From Novosphingobium sp. PhB165 (lineage in GTDB: Bacteria; Pseudomonadota; Alphaproteobacteria; Sphingomonadales; Sphingomonadaceae): a DNA stretch of 64,000 nt. Numbering within the stretch: position 1 is the stretch's first letter; every line of letters begins with the position of its first letter. Of this stretch, positions 17,695 to 27,228 are shown piece after piece. The notes beneath the pieces were generated by a model. The model saw only the letters and a list, made by a program, of their open reading frames with translations. It made no database searches and was not told the origin of the DNA. Made by a program: the position numbers and the translations under genes. Location: NCBI RefSeq assembly GCF_004341845.1, contig NZ_SLVB01000005.1:124001-188000 (forward strand), in the 5' to 3' direction.

Positions 17695-18648
17695 TCAGCG
17701 CTTCTCGAACGCGACGAGACCGGGGCCGAGGTTGTTGGCACCCAGCTTGATTGCATCGCCCGACCAGTCGGCCACGAACGCGCTCTTGCGGTCCAGTCCC
17801 GGCACGAAGCGTGCATTGTTGCCGTCCACCACCAACCCTTGGGACGTGTGGTTACGATGCTCGGCTGCGACGGCGATGAAGGCGGAGTAATTCTCCTTGT
17901 CGCGGCCCTGTACGAACCAGTTTCCGGCGATGCGCCCGGTGGCGCCGTCGGGAAGGTCGATCATGTAATTGGTGCCGTGCCCGGCCGAATCGTCGAAGCT
18001 GCTGCCGGTCACATCGATCCGCGCCGCGCGGCTTTTGAGGTAATGCCCACCTGTGCCCGCTTCGAAGCGGCTGCGCGTGACGGTCAGGGCGCCGTAGTTG
18101 CCGACATAGATCGAATGCGCGCAGCCCGAGCCTTCGCAAGTGCCGAGGCGGCTGAACGTGGACTTGTCGATGACGACGGTGCCTTGCGGGTCCTCGCCGG
18201 TGAGCAGGCCCTGCTCGCTGTCACGGAACCATGCCTGCGAAACGGTGAGGTCGCCGTGTTCAAGCCGGATGCCCGCGCCGTTCTTGTCGCCCACGCGAAT
18301 GTTGGCGAAGACCATGCCGTCCACATGCGCGCCGCGCCCGCGCAGTACCAGCGCCGCCTTGTCCTCGCAGGCGACGCCGTCGAGGATCGACTGGCCGGGG
18401 ACGGAGGCCTGATAGGTGATCTCACCCTTGGCCTGCACCGCGCAGTCGGCAAAGCGCAGCGAGGCGAAACGGATGGTGCCGCGCCCATCGCCGATGGCAT
18501 CCACTGCGTCCTGCAAACGGGCGTAGCTGCGTCCGGTTTCGGCCACCGTGTAGGGCGCGGTCGTAGGCGCATTCTGGGCCTGCGACGCCGAAGCGGGCAG
18601 GGCGACGAGCGGCAGGATCGCAAGCGCGATTCGGGCGATACGGTTCAT
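17695..18648 (-). CDS. secreted right-handed parallel beta-helix repeat protein
   Basis: The 317-residue protein has a signal peptide (ARIALAILPLVALPASASQA) and a body of short strands with regularly spaced G, N, D and hydrophobic residues (for example GAGIRLEHGDLTVSQAWFRD, YGALTVTRSRFEAGTGGHYL, KSRAARIDVTGSSFDDSAGH). This is the coil pattern of pectate-lyase-like beta-helix proteins. An early ARLQDAVDAIGDG block resembles the N-cap of such folds. It may bind or cleave polysaccharide in the periplasm or outside, but no catalytic motif was seen. It is a single-gene unit. Confidence 0.75.
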   Translation of the reverse strand: MNRIARIALAILPLVALPASASQAQNAPTTAPYTVAETGRSYARLQDAVDAIGDGRGTIRFASLRFADCAVQAKGEITYQASVPGQSILDGVACEDKAALVLRGRGAHVDGMVFANIRVGDKNGAGIRLEHGDLTVSQAWFRDSEQGLLTGEDPQGTVVIDKSTFSRLGTCEGSGCAHSIYVGNYGALTVTRSRFEAGTGGHYLKSRAARIDVTGSSFDDSAGHGTNYMIDLPDGATGRIAGNWFVQGRDKENYSAFIAVAAEHRNHTSQGLVVDGNNARFVPGLDRKSAFVADWSGDAIKLGANNLGPGLVAFEKR

Positions 18649-18764
18649 GGAGGCGAGCCTAGCGACTTGCGCGAAGGTTGGCGCAAGTCACTTTGGCAGC
18701 GTCTCTTTGCGGGACAGACGGATTGAAAGCCCTTCGTTTCGGGTTTCTTTGCACCGATCAGAGA

Positions 18765-20135
18765 TCAGGACGTAGGCTGGTGTTCCGGAATGTCTGTGCC
18801 GAACACCCATTCGGCAAAAAGCGCATGCAAATCGCGACCGCTGGCAGCTTCCATCGCGCGTTCGAGATCGATGCTGGTGACCGTTCCGCCCGCATGGGTG
18901 CGGCTATAGCGGCGCAAGCCGGACCAGAATGCGTCATCGCCCAGCGAGGTGCGCAGGTGCGCCATGAACAGGGCGCCTTTGCTGTATTGGATCGCCCGCC
19001 GCGTACCCAGATTCGGGTAGCTGCCGTCCCACGCCAGCGGCTTGTCGAAGCCCTTGGCCCGCGCCCCTTCCAGCCGCTTCCGCGCGATATCGAGTTCGGC
19101 GTCGTAAGCCGCGCGCCCGTATCGATGCTCCTTCCACGCGGCGGTCATGAAGGTCGTGATCCCCTCGTTGAGCCAGAAATCCTTCAGCGTTGCGCACGTG
19201 ACGAGGTTGCCCCACCATTGATGGCTGAGTTCATGGACAATGGCCCAATCCTCGGCGGGATCGTTGTCCGTCGTCGGCAGGGCATCGACGCCGAGGACCG
19301 AATAGGTCGCCGCTTCCTGCGCTTCGTCGCCCTCGACCAGAAGCTGGACATATCCCCGCTCTGGAAGCGGCAGGCCGGCCTTGTCGGAGAGGAAGGCGAC
19401 CATGTCCGGTGTCGCGGCGAAGCGCCGCTTCAGATCCGCCGCATCGACGGTGTCGCTCAAATAGGTAAGGTCGGCCGATCCGGCCTTGTCGTCCGCTCGG
19501 GAAAACCGCCCCATGGCAAAGCCGTAGAGATAGGCAGAATAAGGCCGGGATGCTCTCCAGGTGTGGATTTCGGTGCCATCGGGCCCCAGCCGCTTTCCCG
19601 TCATGCGGCCGATCGAAAGCGTCTCCATTCCCGCCGGGACACGCAGGTTCAGCGTAAAATCCGCCTTGTCGCCAAATCGGTCCTGCGGGCAGATCATCCA
19701 GTCGCATGCGAAGTAGCTGGTGTAGAGCAAACCCGATGAGCCCGCGAACCCTCGGGCAGGGCGGCCATGATAGGATAGCTCCAGCTTGACGTCGCGTCCG
19801 CGCCGGAGCGGCCTTGGCAGATCGAAGTCGAGAACCTTGCCGTGCAAAGCCGATGCGACGGGAATGCCATCGAGAGTCGCAGTTTCGATGGTCAGGGCGT
19901 TGCCCGAGAAACCAAGGTGCCGAATGCCATCGACAGTCGCCCGCAGCGTGATCGTCTCATGTCCGGCAACTGTCCCATTCAGAAGGTCCGGTATCAGCGC
20001 AAGATCGTAGCGGGTAACGTCGAAGCCCTCGCCGGGCGCACTGTCGGCCAGCGCCGGGCTCGCATGAAAAGACGCGATTCCGGCACAAGCCAATGCCACC
20101 GCTATTCGGATCGACGGCTCTTTCCGTACGTGCAC
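18765..20135 (-). CDS. M1 family aminopeptidase, secreted
   Basis: The 456-residue product has a signal peptide (IRIAVALACAGIASFHASPA) and the M1 zinc site HELSHQWWGNLVTCATLKDF then WLNEGITTFM, i.e. HExxH-x18-E. The exopeptidase GxMEN loop is not obvious, and the protein lacks the large C-terminal helical domain of PepN, so it is a short periplasmic type. The start is GTG at 20135, which keeps the signal peptide at the N-terminus and lies seven bases past the upstream stop codon; sequence farther upstream belongs to another gene. It is the last gene of the SPFH cluster. Confidence 0.87.
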   Translation of the reverse strand: MHVRKEPSIRIAVALACAGIASFHASPALADSAPGEGFDVTRYDLALIPDLLNGTVAGHETITLRATVDGIRHLGFSGNALTIETATLDGIPVASALHGKVLDFDLPRPLRRGRDVKLELSYHGRPARGFAGSSGLLYTSYFACDWMICPQDRFGDKADFTLNLRVPAGMETLSIGRMTGKRLGPDGTEIHTWRASRPYSAYLYGFAMGRFSRADDKAGSADLTYLSDTVDAADLKRRFAATPDMVAFLSDKAGLPLPERGYVQLLVEGDEAQEAATYSVLGVDALPTTDNDPAEDWAIVHELSHQWWGNLVTCATLKDFWLNEGITTFMTAAWKEHRYGRAAYDAELDIARKRLEGARAKGFDKPLAWDGSYPNLGTRRAIQYSKGALFMAHLRTSLGDDAFWSGLRRYSRTHAGGTVTSIDLERAMEAASGRDLHALFAEWVFGTDIPEHQPTS

Positions 20136-20142
20136 TAGCTGT

Positions 20143-20412
20143 TCAATCCCGCTCGCCCCAGCGCCATTTCCAGCCGCCGCGCGTGCGGCGGGCGGCGATG
20201 ACGAGGAACAGGCCCGTCGCCAGAAGGAACAGGGTGAACGCTCCGGCGCGTCCGCCGATGGTGCCGGTCTTGTCGAGCAGGGCAATACCGCCGAGCACGC
20301 CGAAGTAGCAGGCCATCAGCAGCCAGCCCTGCCACGCGATCGGCCAACTGGCACCGTAGCCGAAGCGCTTGGGGGCGAACCACGCGCCGTCCTCTGGAGC
20401 CTTGTCCATCAT
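20143..20412 (-). CDS. small two-helix membrane protein of unknown function
   Basis: This 89-residue protein has two predicted membrane helices (WQGWLLMACYFGVLGGIALL and AGAFTLFLLATGLFLVIAAR) and a basic, Trp-rich tail (RGGWKWRWGERD). It overlaps the upstream RHH gene by four bases and is followed after seven bases by the M1 peptidase gene, so it sits inside one tight operon. No family was recognised. Confidence 0.7.
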   Translation of the reverse strand: MMDKAPEDGAWFAPKRFGYGASWPIAWQGWLLMACYFGVLGGIALLDKTGTIGGRAGAFTLFLLATGLFLVIAARRTRGGWKWRWGERD

Positions 20413-20618
20413 GCTTCATCCTCCTGCTTCGGCGGGCGTCCGCGCTTTGCGGGCTCGCTGGCCGCCAGCTTGACGCCGCGCCGGGCCAGCGCCTCGCGCA
20501 GCAGCACTTCGACTTGCGCATTTACCGAGCGGAAATCGGCCGCTGCGCAGCGTTCGAGTGCGGCGTAGAGCGCCGGATCGATCCGCAGCGGAAATGCCTT
20601 CTTTCCGGGGCTAGCCAT
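20409..20618 (-). CDS. Arc/CopG-like ribbon-helix-helix DNA-binding protein
   Basis: The 69-residue product starts [20 protein letters not shown] then [18 protein letters not shown], the beta-strand plus two-helix pattern of Arc-type RHH repressors. It ends with a basic, AT-hook-like [12 protein letters not shown]. It lies 19 bases after the SPFH gene and overlaps the two-helix membrane protein gene, so it probably autoregulates the operon. A toxin partner is not evident. Confidence 0.78.
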   Translation of the reverse strand: MASPGKKAFPLRIDPALYAALERCAAADFRSVNAQVEVLLREALARRGVKLAASEPAKRGRPPKQEDEA

Positions 20619-20637
20619 GCTTTTCGGCCGCGCGCGC

Positions 20638-21549
20638 TTACTGGTACAGCGTGCCGGTATTGACCACCGGCTGGGTGTCCCGCTCGCCGCAGAGCACGAC
20701 CATCAGGTTCGAGACCATCGCCGCCCGCCGCTCGTCGTCGAGTTCGACCACGTTCTTCTCGGACAGTTGCGTCAGCGCCATTTCCACCATCGAGACCGCG
20801 CCCTCCACCAGCTTGCGGCGGGCGCCGATCACCGCCTCCGCCTGCTGGCGGCGCAGCATGGCGCCGGCGATTTCGGGGGCATAGGCAAGGTGGGTGAGGC
20901 CGCATTCGTCCACCGTGATGCCGGCGACGCGCAGGCGCTCGATCAGTTCGGTGCGCAGTTCGCCGTTCACTTGCTCATGGCTGCCGCGCAGCGTGGTCTC
21001 GCTGTGTTCGACATCGTCGTAGGGGTAGCGCGAACCGATCGAGCGCACGGCCGCCTCTATCTGCACTTCCACGAAGGCCCGGTAGTCGTCGACATCGTAG
21101 AGCGCCTGCGCGGTATCGGCCACGCGCCAGACCACGTTGGTGGCGATCTCGATCGGATTGCCGCGCAAGTCGTTCACTTTCAGCTTTTCGGAGACGACGT
21201 TGTTCGCGCGCACCGAGATCTTGCGCTTGGCCATCCACGGCCATGTCCAGCGCAGCCCGGCGGTGCGGTCGGTGCCGCGATAGGAGCCGAACAGCGTGAC
21301 GGCCACCGCCTGGTTGGGCTGGATCATGTAGAAGCCGGAGGCGATCAGCACCGCGCAGACGACTGCGGGCAGGATGAAGGCTAGGAAGCCCAGCACGGTA
21401 CCGGCCGAAGGTTCGCCGCTGGCGAGCGTGATGACGCTGAACACCACGGCCGCGACCACCGCCAGAAACACCAGCAGCATGAAGTAGCCGCTCATGCTGC
21501 CCGCCGGGCATTCCCGGCTCGAATTGATCGGAAGGTGCGACTCGGACAT
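20638..21549 (-). CDS. SPFH (stomatin/prohibitin/flotillin/HflK) domain membrane protein
   Basis: The 303-residue protein has two N-terminal membrane helices (about residues 20-45 and 55-75), then [20 protein letters not shown], the opening of an SPFH/band-7 domain, followed by [20 protein letters not shown] and [20 protein letters not shown] with the helical coiled stretch typical of flotillin-like oligomers. Such proteins form ring-shaped membrane scaffolds. GGAGAG precedes the ATG. It is the first gene of a four-gene operon (SPFH, RHH, 2-TM protein, M1 peptidase). Confidence 0.88.
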   Translation of the reverse strand: MSESHLPINSSRECPAGSMSGYFMLLVFLAVVAAVVFSVITLASGEPSAGTVLGFLAFILPAVVCAVLIASGFYMIQPNQAVAVTLFGSYRGTDRTAGLRWTWPWMAKRKISVRANNVVSEKLKVNDLRGNPIEIATNVVWRVADTAQALYDVDDYRAFVEVQIEAAVRSIGSRYPYDDVEHSETTLRGSHEQVNGELRTELIERLRVAGITVDECGLTHLAYAPEIAGAMLRRQQAEAVIGARRKLVEGAVSMVEMALTQLSEKNVVELDDERRAAMVSNLMVVLCGERDTQPVVNTGTLYQ

Positions 21550-21868
21550 CGGCTGGACTCTCCGGTTAATATGATATCACCTTAATATCGCATTCATGCG
21601 AAGGGTCAAACGAATCCCGATCCGGGGTTGAAATCGGAGCGATTCGGTCATAATGGAGCCCCTGCGGGCCGGGCCCCTCTGGCGCGGCGCCTCTTGCGGA
21701 TGTCTTTCGGGACAGGCCGCCAGCATAGGCGCCACGTGATGTCGGACCGCATCGGGTTGATCCCCGGTGCAGGTTTCGAGTGCCCCCAAGGCCCCTGACA
21801 GCTCGGTAAACCGGAGCCACCGTCGGATCACCCGATCGAACCCATACTTGTTCGATAGGGATATCAAG
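21550..21868. other. divergent intergenic region with AT-rich SPFH promoter
   Basis: This stretch separates the SPFH operon from a small plus-strand gene. Near the SPFH start an AT-rich block at 21566-21590 contains TTAATAT twice at 16-base spacing (21566 and 21582) around a GATATC, in an otherwise GC-rich background. It is a plausible promoter or RHH operator for the SPFH operon. The remaining bases show nothing convincing; a minus-strand open frame at 21577-21867 was judged non-coding. Confidence 0.4.
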
Positions 21869-22054
21869 ATGACCGACCGTATGTTCCTCCTGCTTGAGCG
21901 TTACCAGAAGCTCGACGCCCAGCTGCGCCGTGCTCAGGGCTCTGTGCGTCGCAATCTGTTGGAGATCGTGACGCTGGAGCGAAGGAAATTGAGAATAAGG
22001 GCCAGGCTGGCCCGGCTGTTCGTCCCCCCGGCAGCCGTCGCGCCCAGCCTGTAA
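21869..22054 (+). CDS. small YdcH/DUF465-like helical protein
   Basis: The 61-residue product has the pattern LLERYQKLDAQLRRAQ followed by LEIVTLERRKLRIRARLARL. This two-helix hairpin with Leu heptads resembles the DUF465/YdcH family ('LD..I' and 'LKK.KL.LKD' blocks), though the second block is Arg- rather than Lys/Asp-rich. AGGGA precedes the ATG. The match is weak. It lies 73 bases upstream of terC. Confidence 0.55.
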   Translation: MTDRMFLLLERYQKLDAQLRRAQGSVRRNLLEIVTLERRKLRIRARLARLFVPPAAVAPSL

Positions 22055-22127
22055 CCCTCGCGCCGGCGCGATGCTCCCCCCATTGTACGCGCCGGCGCCT
22101 CCTTCCTTTCCTCAGGGACTGTGACCC

Positions 22128-23111
22128 ATGGAATTCCTGTTTGCTGACTGGCTGGGCACCCCGGCCTGGTTCTGGCTGGCCTTTGCCGGCCTCGTTTTCG
22201 TTCTTACCGCCTTCGACCTCGGTTTCCTGCACAAGGAGGACCGGGAGATGGGCATCGCCGAATCGCTCAGGCTTTCGGTGTTCTATATTGCCGTGGCCGT
22301 GGCGTTCGGCGGCTGGGTCTGGTGGGCCAAGGGCTCTGCGGACGGCGTGGCGTGGTACACCGGCTACTTCCTTGAGAAGGCGCTCTCGATCGATAACGTC
22401 TTCGTCATTTCGATGATCTTCGGCTTCTTTGCGATTGCGCCGAAGTACCAGTACCGCGCGCTGCTCTGGGGCATTATCGCGGTTATCGTGCTGCGCGGTG
22501 TGATGATCGCGGGCGGCGTGGCGCTGGTGTCGCAGGCGCACTGGGTGATGTATCTGTTCGCGGCGTTTCTGGTCTTCACCGGCGTGAAGATGCTGTTTTC
22601 CGGCGATCACGAGCCGGATGTGGCGAACAATCCCGTGATCCGCTGGATCTCCCGCCACATGCGCGTGACCAGGGAACACCACGGCGAGCACTTCTTCGTG
22701 CGCGAGATGGGGGCGGGCGGCCGGATGGTCTGGGCGGCGACGCCGCTGTTTCTAGCGCTGGTGGTCATCAACCTCGCCGACCTCGTTTTCGCGGTGGACT
22801 CGGTGCCGGCGATCTTCTCGATCACCACCGACACTTTCATCGTCTACACCTCGAACATCATGGCGATCCTTGGCCTGCGCGCGCTCTATTTCGCGCTGGC
22901 GGCGATGGTCCACCGCTTCCACTACCTGAAATATGCGCTGGCCATGGTGCTGGTGTTCATCGGCGGCAAGATGCTGGTTGCCGAACTGCTGCTGGGCGGC
23001 GCCAAGTTCCCGCCGTTGCTGAGCCTTGGCGTTACGGTTGGCCTGATCGGCGGCGGTATCGGCTGGTCGTTGTGGAAGACGCGGGGGCAGGCGCCGCACG
23101 CCCGGCATTGA
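22128..23111 (+). CDS. TerC family integral membrane protein
   Basis: This 327-residue polytopic protein matches the TerC/Alx family: [20 protein letters not shown] in the first loop, [19 protein letters not shown] with the conserved acidic residues in a membrane helix, and the repeat-related [20 protein letters not shown]. Members have been tied to manganese export, pH response and tellurite resistance; which applies here is unknown. Nine hydrophobic segments are visible. No manganese riboswitch was recognised in the 73 bases upstream. Confidence 0.93.
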   Translation: MEFLFADWLGTPAWFWLAFAGLVFVLTAFDLGFLHKEDREMGIAESLRLSVFYIAVAVAFGGWVWWAKGSADGVAWYTGYFLEKALSIDNVFVISMIFGFFAIAPKYQYRALLWGIIAVIVLRGVMIAGGVALVSQAHWVMYLFAAFLVFTGVKMLFSGDHEPDVANNPVIRWISRHMRVTREHHGEHFFVREMGAGGRMVWAATPLFLALVVINLADLVFAVDSVPAIFSITTDTFIVYTSNIMAILGLRALYFALAAMVHRFHYLKYALAMVLVFIGGKMLVAELLLGGAKFPPLLSLGVTVGLIGGGIGWSLWKTRGQAPHARH

Positions 23112-23154
23112 TGCGGCGCTTGTACGGGAGGGGCGCGCTGCTAGGGGTGATCCC

Positions 23155-23703
23155 ATGACGCGCCTCATCCTGTTCAACAAGCCCTTCGACGTCCTGCCGC
23201 AGTTCACCGACGTGCGTTCGCCGACGCCGCGCGCGACGCTGTCGGACTATATCCAGGTCCCCGGGGTCTATCCCGCCGGGCGACTGGACCGCGACAGCGA
23301 GGGGCTGATGTTGCTGACCGACGATGGGCGGCTGCAATCGCGCATCTCCGATCCGCGCTTCAAGGTGGCCAAGCGCTACCTGATTCAGGTCGAGGGCGAG
23401 CCTGACGAGGCGGCGCTCGATGCCTTGCGCAAGGGCGTGGTGTTGAACGACGGCCCGACCCTGCCGGCCGAGGCGCGGCGCATCGATCCGCCCGAACTTT
23501 GGCCGCGCAACCCGCCGGTGCGGTTCCGCAAGACCGTGGCGGATTGCTGGATCGAACTTGCCATCCGCGAAGGGCGCAATCGGCAGGTCCGGCGGATGAC
23601 GGCGGCGGTCGGTCATCCGACCCTGCGATTGGTGCGCTGGTCTATCGGCGAATGGTCGCTTGACGGAATCGCGCAGGGTGAATGGCGCGAGATCGCGGTT
23701 TAA
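23155..23703 (+). CDS. rluE: rRNA pseudouridine synthase (RluE-like, RsuA family)
   Basis: The 182-residue protein lacks an S4 domain and consists of the RsuA/RluE catalytic core: [35 protein letters not shown] with the catalytic Asp, and [20 protein letters not shown]. Size and the short N-terminus fit RluE, which modifies a U in 23S rRNA; the exact site here is inferred. It is about 40 bases downstream of terC. Confidence 0.88.
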   Translation: MTRLILFNKPFDVLPQFTDVRSPTPRATLSDYIQVPGVYPAGRLDRDSEGLMLLTDDGRLQSRISDPRFKVAKRYLIQVEGEPDEAALDALRKGVVLNDGPTLPAEARRIDPPELWPRNPPVRFRKTVADCWIELAIREGRNRQVRRMTAAVGHPTLRLVRWSIGEWSLDGIAQGEWREIAV

Positions 23704-23723
23704 AAGCAAACAGAGCCGTTAAT

Positions 23724-23814
23724 GTCGTCGCCCCCGCGAAGGCGGGGGCCCCGCTTGTTCTTTCTCGCGAGGTTGGAAAAGGAAGCGGGGTCCCCGCCTT
23801 CGCGGGGGCGACGG
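23724..23814. repeat. palindromic repeat pair, family C (intact reference copy)
   Basis: The arms GTCGTCGCCCCCGCGAAGGC, continuing GGGGGCCCCGCTTG, and AAGGAAGCGGGGTCCCCGCC, continuing TTCGCGGGGGCGACGG, enclose the linker TTCTTTCTCGCGAGGTTGGA. The same linker recurs at 30056-30119, so the linker travels with the arms. It separates the convergent rluE and zinc-ribbon genes. Confidence 0.8.
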
Positions 23815-23856
23815 GGTTATTGATGCGATCTCGGGTTCGATGTGACCTGAGTCCGC

Positions 23857-24786
23857 TTACTCCGGCTTCCAGCCGATCTCGGCCGCAGCGGCGGACTTGG
23901 GAATGTCGGTCAGCGCTTCGTTCACGGTGATCGCCTCGCCCGGCTTCAGGCGCCGTTTCGAGGGAACGACTTCCTTTTCATAGACGATGCGGTCGCGCTG
24001 GTCGCGCAGCACCACGAGCAGCGAAGGCACATAGCGCGTCTCGCTGCCGATATTGCTGATCGTGCCGCTGACCGAGAAGAACTCGCTGCCGTCGGGCAGG
24101 GGCTTGCGATCCTGCCGCTTGCGCGGGAAGTCGAGCTGAAGGTCCGGCTGGGCCTGCGAGAACGTCTGGCGCGGGATCGGCAGCCAGTCCGGCAACCCGC
24201 CGAACGCAACCGCGCCGGTCAGCGCCAGCGTTGCCCCGGCAAAGACCACCGAGGCGATCGTCGCCAGCTTGGCCCAGTTGCGGCGCGGACGGAACGGCGG
24301 CGCGAAATCGAAGCTCGACGGGCCCTCGTCCGCATAGTGCGGCATGGTGGTGTCGTCGTAATAGCCGCCCTGACCCTTGCTGCCCTGTGTCGTACCCGGA
24401 GGTGCGGGGGGCGCCACGGGCAGCGGGTCGTGCTCAACCGCGCTGGTGGCGGCCGGCTGCGGTGCCGGAACGCGAACAGCGGGTGCGCGCGGAGGGACTA
24501 TCGGCGGCGTCGTGAAGCCAGGCGCCGGTGCGGGCTCGGAAGCGGCGCGGGGGGCAGGGGCAGGAGCTGCAACCGGCTCCGCCACGGCTTCGGGCTGCTG
24601 CGGTTCGGCGGCAGGCTCGGCCATGGGTGCCGCTGCGGCCGCGGCAACAGGTGCCGCAATGTCCGTTGAACCTTCCTGGAACCAGCTATGGCGGCACTTG
24701 GCGCAACGCACGGTGCGGCCGTCCACGCCGATTGCGCTGTCGGGGACGGCGTAACGCGTAGAGCAGGCAGGGCACGCGATAATCAT
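23857..24786 (-). CDS. zinc-ribbon (MJ0042-type) membrane protein with Ala/Pro-rich linker
   Basis: The 309-residue protein opens with a zinc finger: MIIACPACSTRYAVPDSAIG, then VRCAKCRHSWF (two CxxC knuckles), the MJ0042-type domain found in alphaproteobacteria. Residues 40-135 are an Ala/Pro/Glu-rich linker. A membrane helix (ATIASVVFAGATLALTGAVA) follows near residue 180, then a C-terminal domain (SVSGTISNIGSETRYVPSLL) resembling DUF3426. The finger would be cytosolic and the C-terminal domain periplasmic. It is divergent from ftsE, as is usual in the group; its function is unknown. Confidence 0.87.
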   Translation of the reverse strand: MIIACPACSTRYAVPDSAIGVDGRTVRCAKCRHSWFQEGSTDIAAPVAAAAAAPMAEPAAEPQQPEAVAEPVAAPAPAPRAASEPAPAPGFTTPPIVPPRAPAVRVPAPQPAATSAVEHDPLPVAPPAPPGTTQGSKGQGGYYDDTTMPHYADEGPSSFDFAPPFRPRRNWAKLATIASVVFAGATLALTGAVAFGGLPDWLPIPRQTFSQAQPDLQLDFPRKRQDRKPLPDGSEFFSVSGTISNIGSETRYVPSLLVVLRDQRDRIVYEKEVVPSKRRLKPGEAITVNEALTDIPKSAAAAEIGWKPE

Positions 24787-24960
24787 GATCGTAAAGCTAT
24801 AAGCACGACTGGCTTGTGCGCGACAAGCGCCAGACCTGTGGGCACAAGCCGGAGTGCCCTTTTTTCCACATTGAATGCTCGCTATAGCCGATTTCGTCGC
24901 CCGTTCGGATCCGACCTTTCACAGATCAGGCCGAAAGATCGGGCCAAAGACCAGACGAGC

Positions 24961-25674
24961 ATGACCGCGGACGGGGAAATCATCCACTTCGACAATGTCG
25001 GCCTGCGCTACAGCACCGATCGCGAGGTGCTGAGCGACCTGACATTCACGCTGTTCGCCGGGCGCTTCTATTTCCTCACCGGTGCCAGCGGCGCGGGCAA
25101 GACCTCGCTCTTGCGGCTGCTTTTCCTTGCGCAGCGGCCCTCGCGCGGGGCGATCCGCATGTTCGGCACCGATGCCATCACCCTGCCGCGCAGCCGCCTG
25201 CCGATGCTGCGGCGGCGGATCGGCGTGGTGTTTCAGGACTTCCGCCTGATTCCGCACTTGTCGGCGTTTGACAATGTGGCGCTGCCCTTGCGCGTCGCCG
25301 GACATCAGGAACGCGACATCTTCGGCCCGGTGCGCGACATTCTCGACTGGGTGGGGCTGGCAGACCGGCTGGACGCGCGCCCGGCCACGCTTTCGGGCGG
25401 CGAGCAGCAGCGCGTCGCCATCGCCCGTGCGGTGATCGCACGGCCCGCCATGCTGGTGGCGGACGAGCCCACCGGCAACGTCGATCCCGAGATGGCGCAG
25501 AAGCTGATGCGCCTGTTCGAGATGCTCAACCGGCAGGGCACCACGGTCGTCGTCGCCACGCACGATCTCGACCTGCTGCGCAAGGTGTCCGACAGCCTGA
25601 TCATGCGGCTGGACCGGGGGCGGCTGTCCGATCCCACCGGCGCACTGCGCTATCCGCCGCGAAAGCCCGCGTGA
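24961..25674 (+). CDS. ftsE: cell division ATP-binding protein FtsE
   Basis: The 237-residue ATPase carries Walker [16 protein letters not shown], the Q-loop [20 protein letters not shown] typical of FtsE, the signature [15 protein letters not shown], and Walker [15 protein letters not shown]. It pairs with FtsX to control periplasmic peptidoglycan amidases at the septum. ATG at 24961 follows 174 bases of divergent promoter region. The stop codon overlaps the ftsX start by one base. Confidence 0.95.
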   Translation: MTADGEIIHFDNVGLRYSTDREVLSDLTFTLFAGRFYFLTGASGAGKTSLLRLLFLAQRPSRGAIRMFGTDAITLPRSRLPMLRRRIGVVFQDFRLIPHLSAFDNVALPLRVAGHQERDIFGPVRDILDWVGLADRLDARPATLSGGEQQRVAIARAVIARPAMLVADEPTGNVDPEMAQKLMRLFEMLNRQGTTVVVATHDLDLLRKVSDSLIMRLDRGRLSDPTGALRYPPRKPA

Positions 25675-26648
25675 TGTTCGGCATTGCCACCGTATCGGGT
25701 GAAACCACGCCGCGCCTCGGCTGGCGGCGGCTGGGCGTGCGCGGCGCCGAACTGGTGCCGCAGGCGCGCATGTCGGGGCCGATGCCGTGGGTCATCGCGA
25801 TCATGGTGGCGCTGACGGCGATTGCGCTCGCCGCCGGGCTCGCGCTCGGCAATGCCATTACCTCCGCCCGCGCCGAGATCGAGGGCGGCGTCACCGTGCA
25901 GGTGCTCGAACCGCGCGAGGACGTGCGCGCGCATGAGGCCCGCGCGGCGGTCGAGGCCCTGACGCGGCAGCCGCACATCGCCGGGCTGCGTCAGGTTCCG
26001 CAGGCCGAGCTGGACGCGCTGATCGAGCCGTGGCTCGGCAGTGAGATCGGTGAGGCGGTCGGCGGCGGCGTGCCCGGCGGCGGAAACGCCGGGGCCTCGA
26101 TCCCCGTGCCTGCACTGATCGACGTGCGCCTTGACGGCCCGGCCGCGCCCGCGCGGCTGAAGGCGATCGAGCAAGTGCTGAAGCCGGTGGCGCCGTCGGC
26201 CCGCGTCGATGCGCAGTCGGGCTGGCTGAAGCCGGTGTTCGACGCGATGATTTCGCTGCAGGTGCTGGCCATCGCGCTGGTTGCGCTGTTGGCTTTCGCG
26301 CTGGCGGCGGCGGTTCTGCTGGCGGCTCGTTCGGCGCTGGGCGCCAACCGCGAGGTGATCGAGATCGTCCACTTGCTGGGCGGCACCGACACGCAGGTCG
26401 CCCGCGTATTCCAGCGCTCGATCGGGTTCGACGCGGCGGGCGGCGGCACCGTCGGACTGGCGTTGGCGATGGTGGTGATCCTTTCCATCGGGCGGCGCTT
26501 TGGCGGACTCGGCGCGGGTCTGGTTGACAGCGGCGCACTGGTCTGGAGCGATTGGCTGCTGCTGGCGCTGGTGCCGCTGCTTTCCACCCTGCTCGCCATG
26601 CTCACGGCACGTTTCACAGTGCTGCATGCACTGCGCAAGATGCTATAG
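25674..26648 (+). CDS. ftsX: cell division permease FtsX
   Basis: The 324-residue protein has a first membrane helix (WVIAIMVALTAIALAAGLAL), a periplasmic domain (about residues 60-180, including VTVQVLEPREDVRAHEARAA), and three further helices with AREVIEIVHLLGGTDTQVAR-like FtsX spacing before FQRSIGFDAAGGGTVGLALA. It is the membrane partner of FtsE. A GTG at 25671 is an alternative start in the same frame; the ATG at 25674 overlaps the ftsE stop. Confidence 0.9.
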   Translation: MFGIATVSGETTPRLGWRRLGVRGAELVPQARMSGPMPWVIAIMVALTAIALAAGLALGNAITSARAEIEGGVTVQVLEPREDVRAHEARAAVEALTRQPHIAGLRQVPQAELDALIEPWLGSEIGEAVGGGVPGGGNAGASIPVPALIDVRLDGPAAPARLKAIEQVLKPVAPSARVDAQSGWLKPVFDAMISLQVLAIALVALLAFALAAAVLLAARSALGANREVIEIVHLLGGTDTQVARVFQRSIGFDAAGGGTVGLALAMVVILSIGRRFGGLGAGLVDSGALVWSDWLLLALVPLLSTLLAMLTARFTVLHALRKML

Positions 26649-26676
26649 TGCGCACAAGTCGTTAAAGTCCTTCACC

Positions 26677-27228
26677 ATGTTCCGTCGCACTGCCGCCTTC
26701 CTGCTGCTGATCTGGCTCTTTGCCTTCATCTGGTTCGCCGTTGCGCTTCCGGGGCCGCTCGACATGTCCGTGCGGACCGACGCGGTGATCGTGCTGACCG
26801 GCAGCCGGGGGCGGATCGAACGGTCGCTGGCGGTGCTGGAGCAGGGACGCGCGCCGCATATGCTGATATCGGGCGTCGACCGCGAGGTGCGCCCCGGCGA
26901 ACTGGCGGCGGAATACCGCATTCCCGACGCGCTGATGAAGTGCTGCATCACGCTGGGCTACGAGGCTTACGACACGCGCTCCAATGCGGTGGAGGCGGCG
27001 GACTGGGTGAAGCGGCACAAGCTTCGCTCGATCCGGCTGGTCACGGCCGACTGGCACATGCGCCGTGCGGCGTACGAACTGGCCCGCGAACTGCCGAAGA
27101 CGGTGGTCATCCAGCGCGATGCGGTGTCTTCGCACCCCAGCTTCAGCACGCTGTTTCTCGAATTTCACAAGTACATCGGGCGCATGGCGCTCGATTTCTG
27201 GAACCGCCCACCTTGGAAGAAGTCTTGA
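26677..27228 (+). CDS. YdcF/DUF218 (ElyC-like) family protein
   Basis: The 183-residue product has an N-terminal membrane anchor (AAFLLLIWLFAFIWFAVALP) and the DUF218 core: TDAVIVLTGSRGRIERSLAV, a central YEAYDTRSNAVEAADWVKRH and SIRLVTADWHMRRAAYELA. The family includes ElyC and SanA, linked to envelope integrity and polyprenol-lipid metabolism. It follows ftsX by 28 bases and overlaps plsC by four, in a conserved ftsEX-ydcF-plsC order. Confidence 0.88.
   Translation: MFRRTAAFLLLIWLFAFIWFAVALPGPLDMSVRTDAVIVLTGSRGRIERSLAVLEQGRAPHMLISGVDREVRPGELAAEYRIPDALMKCCITLGYEAYDTRSNAVEAADWVKRHKLRSIRLVTADWHMRRAAYELARELPKTVVIQRDAVSSHPSFSTLFLEFHKYIGRMALDFWNRPPWKKS

Noticed and set aside
21577..21867. A 96-codon minus-strand frame between the SPFH gene and the YdcH-like gene
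   Set aside because: It needs a TTG start without a ribosome-binding site, overlaps the divergent gene's leader and the SPFH promoter, and has weak codon bias.
22055..22127. Possible manganese (yybP-ykoY) riboswitch before terC
   Set aside because: Only a GC-rich dyad is visible; the conserved internal loops of that riboswitch were not found.
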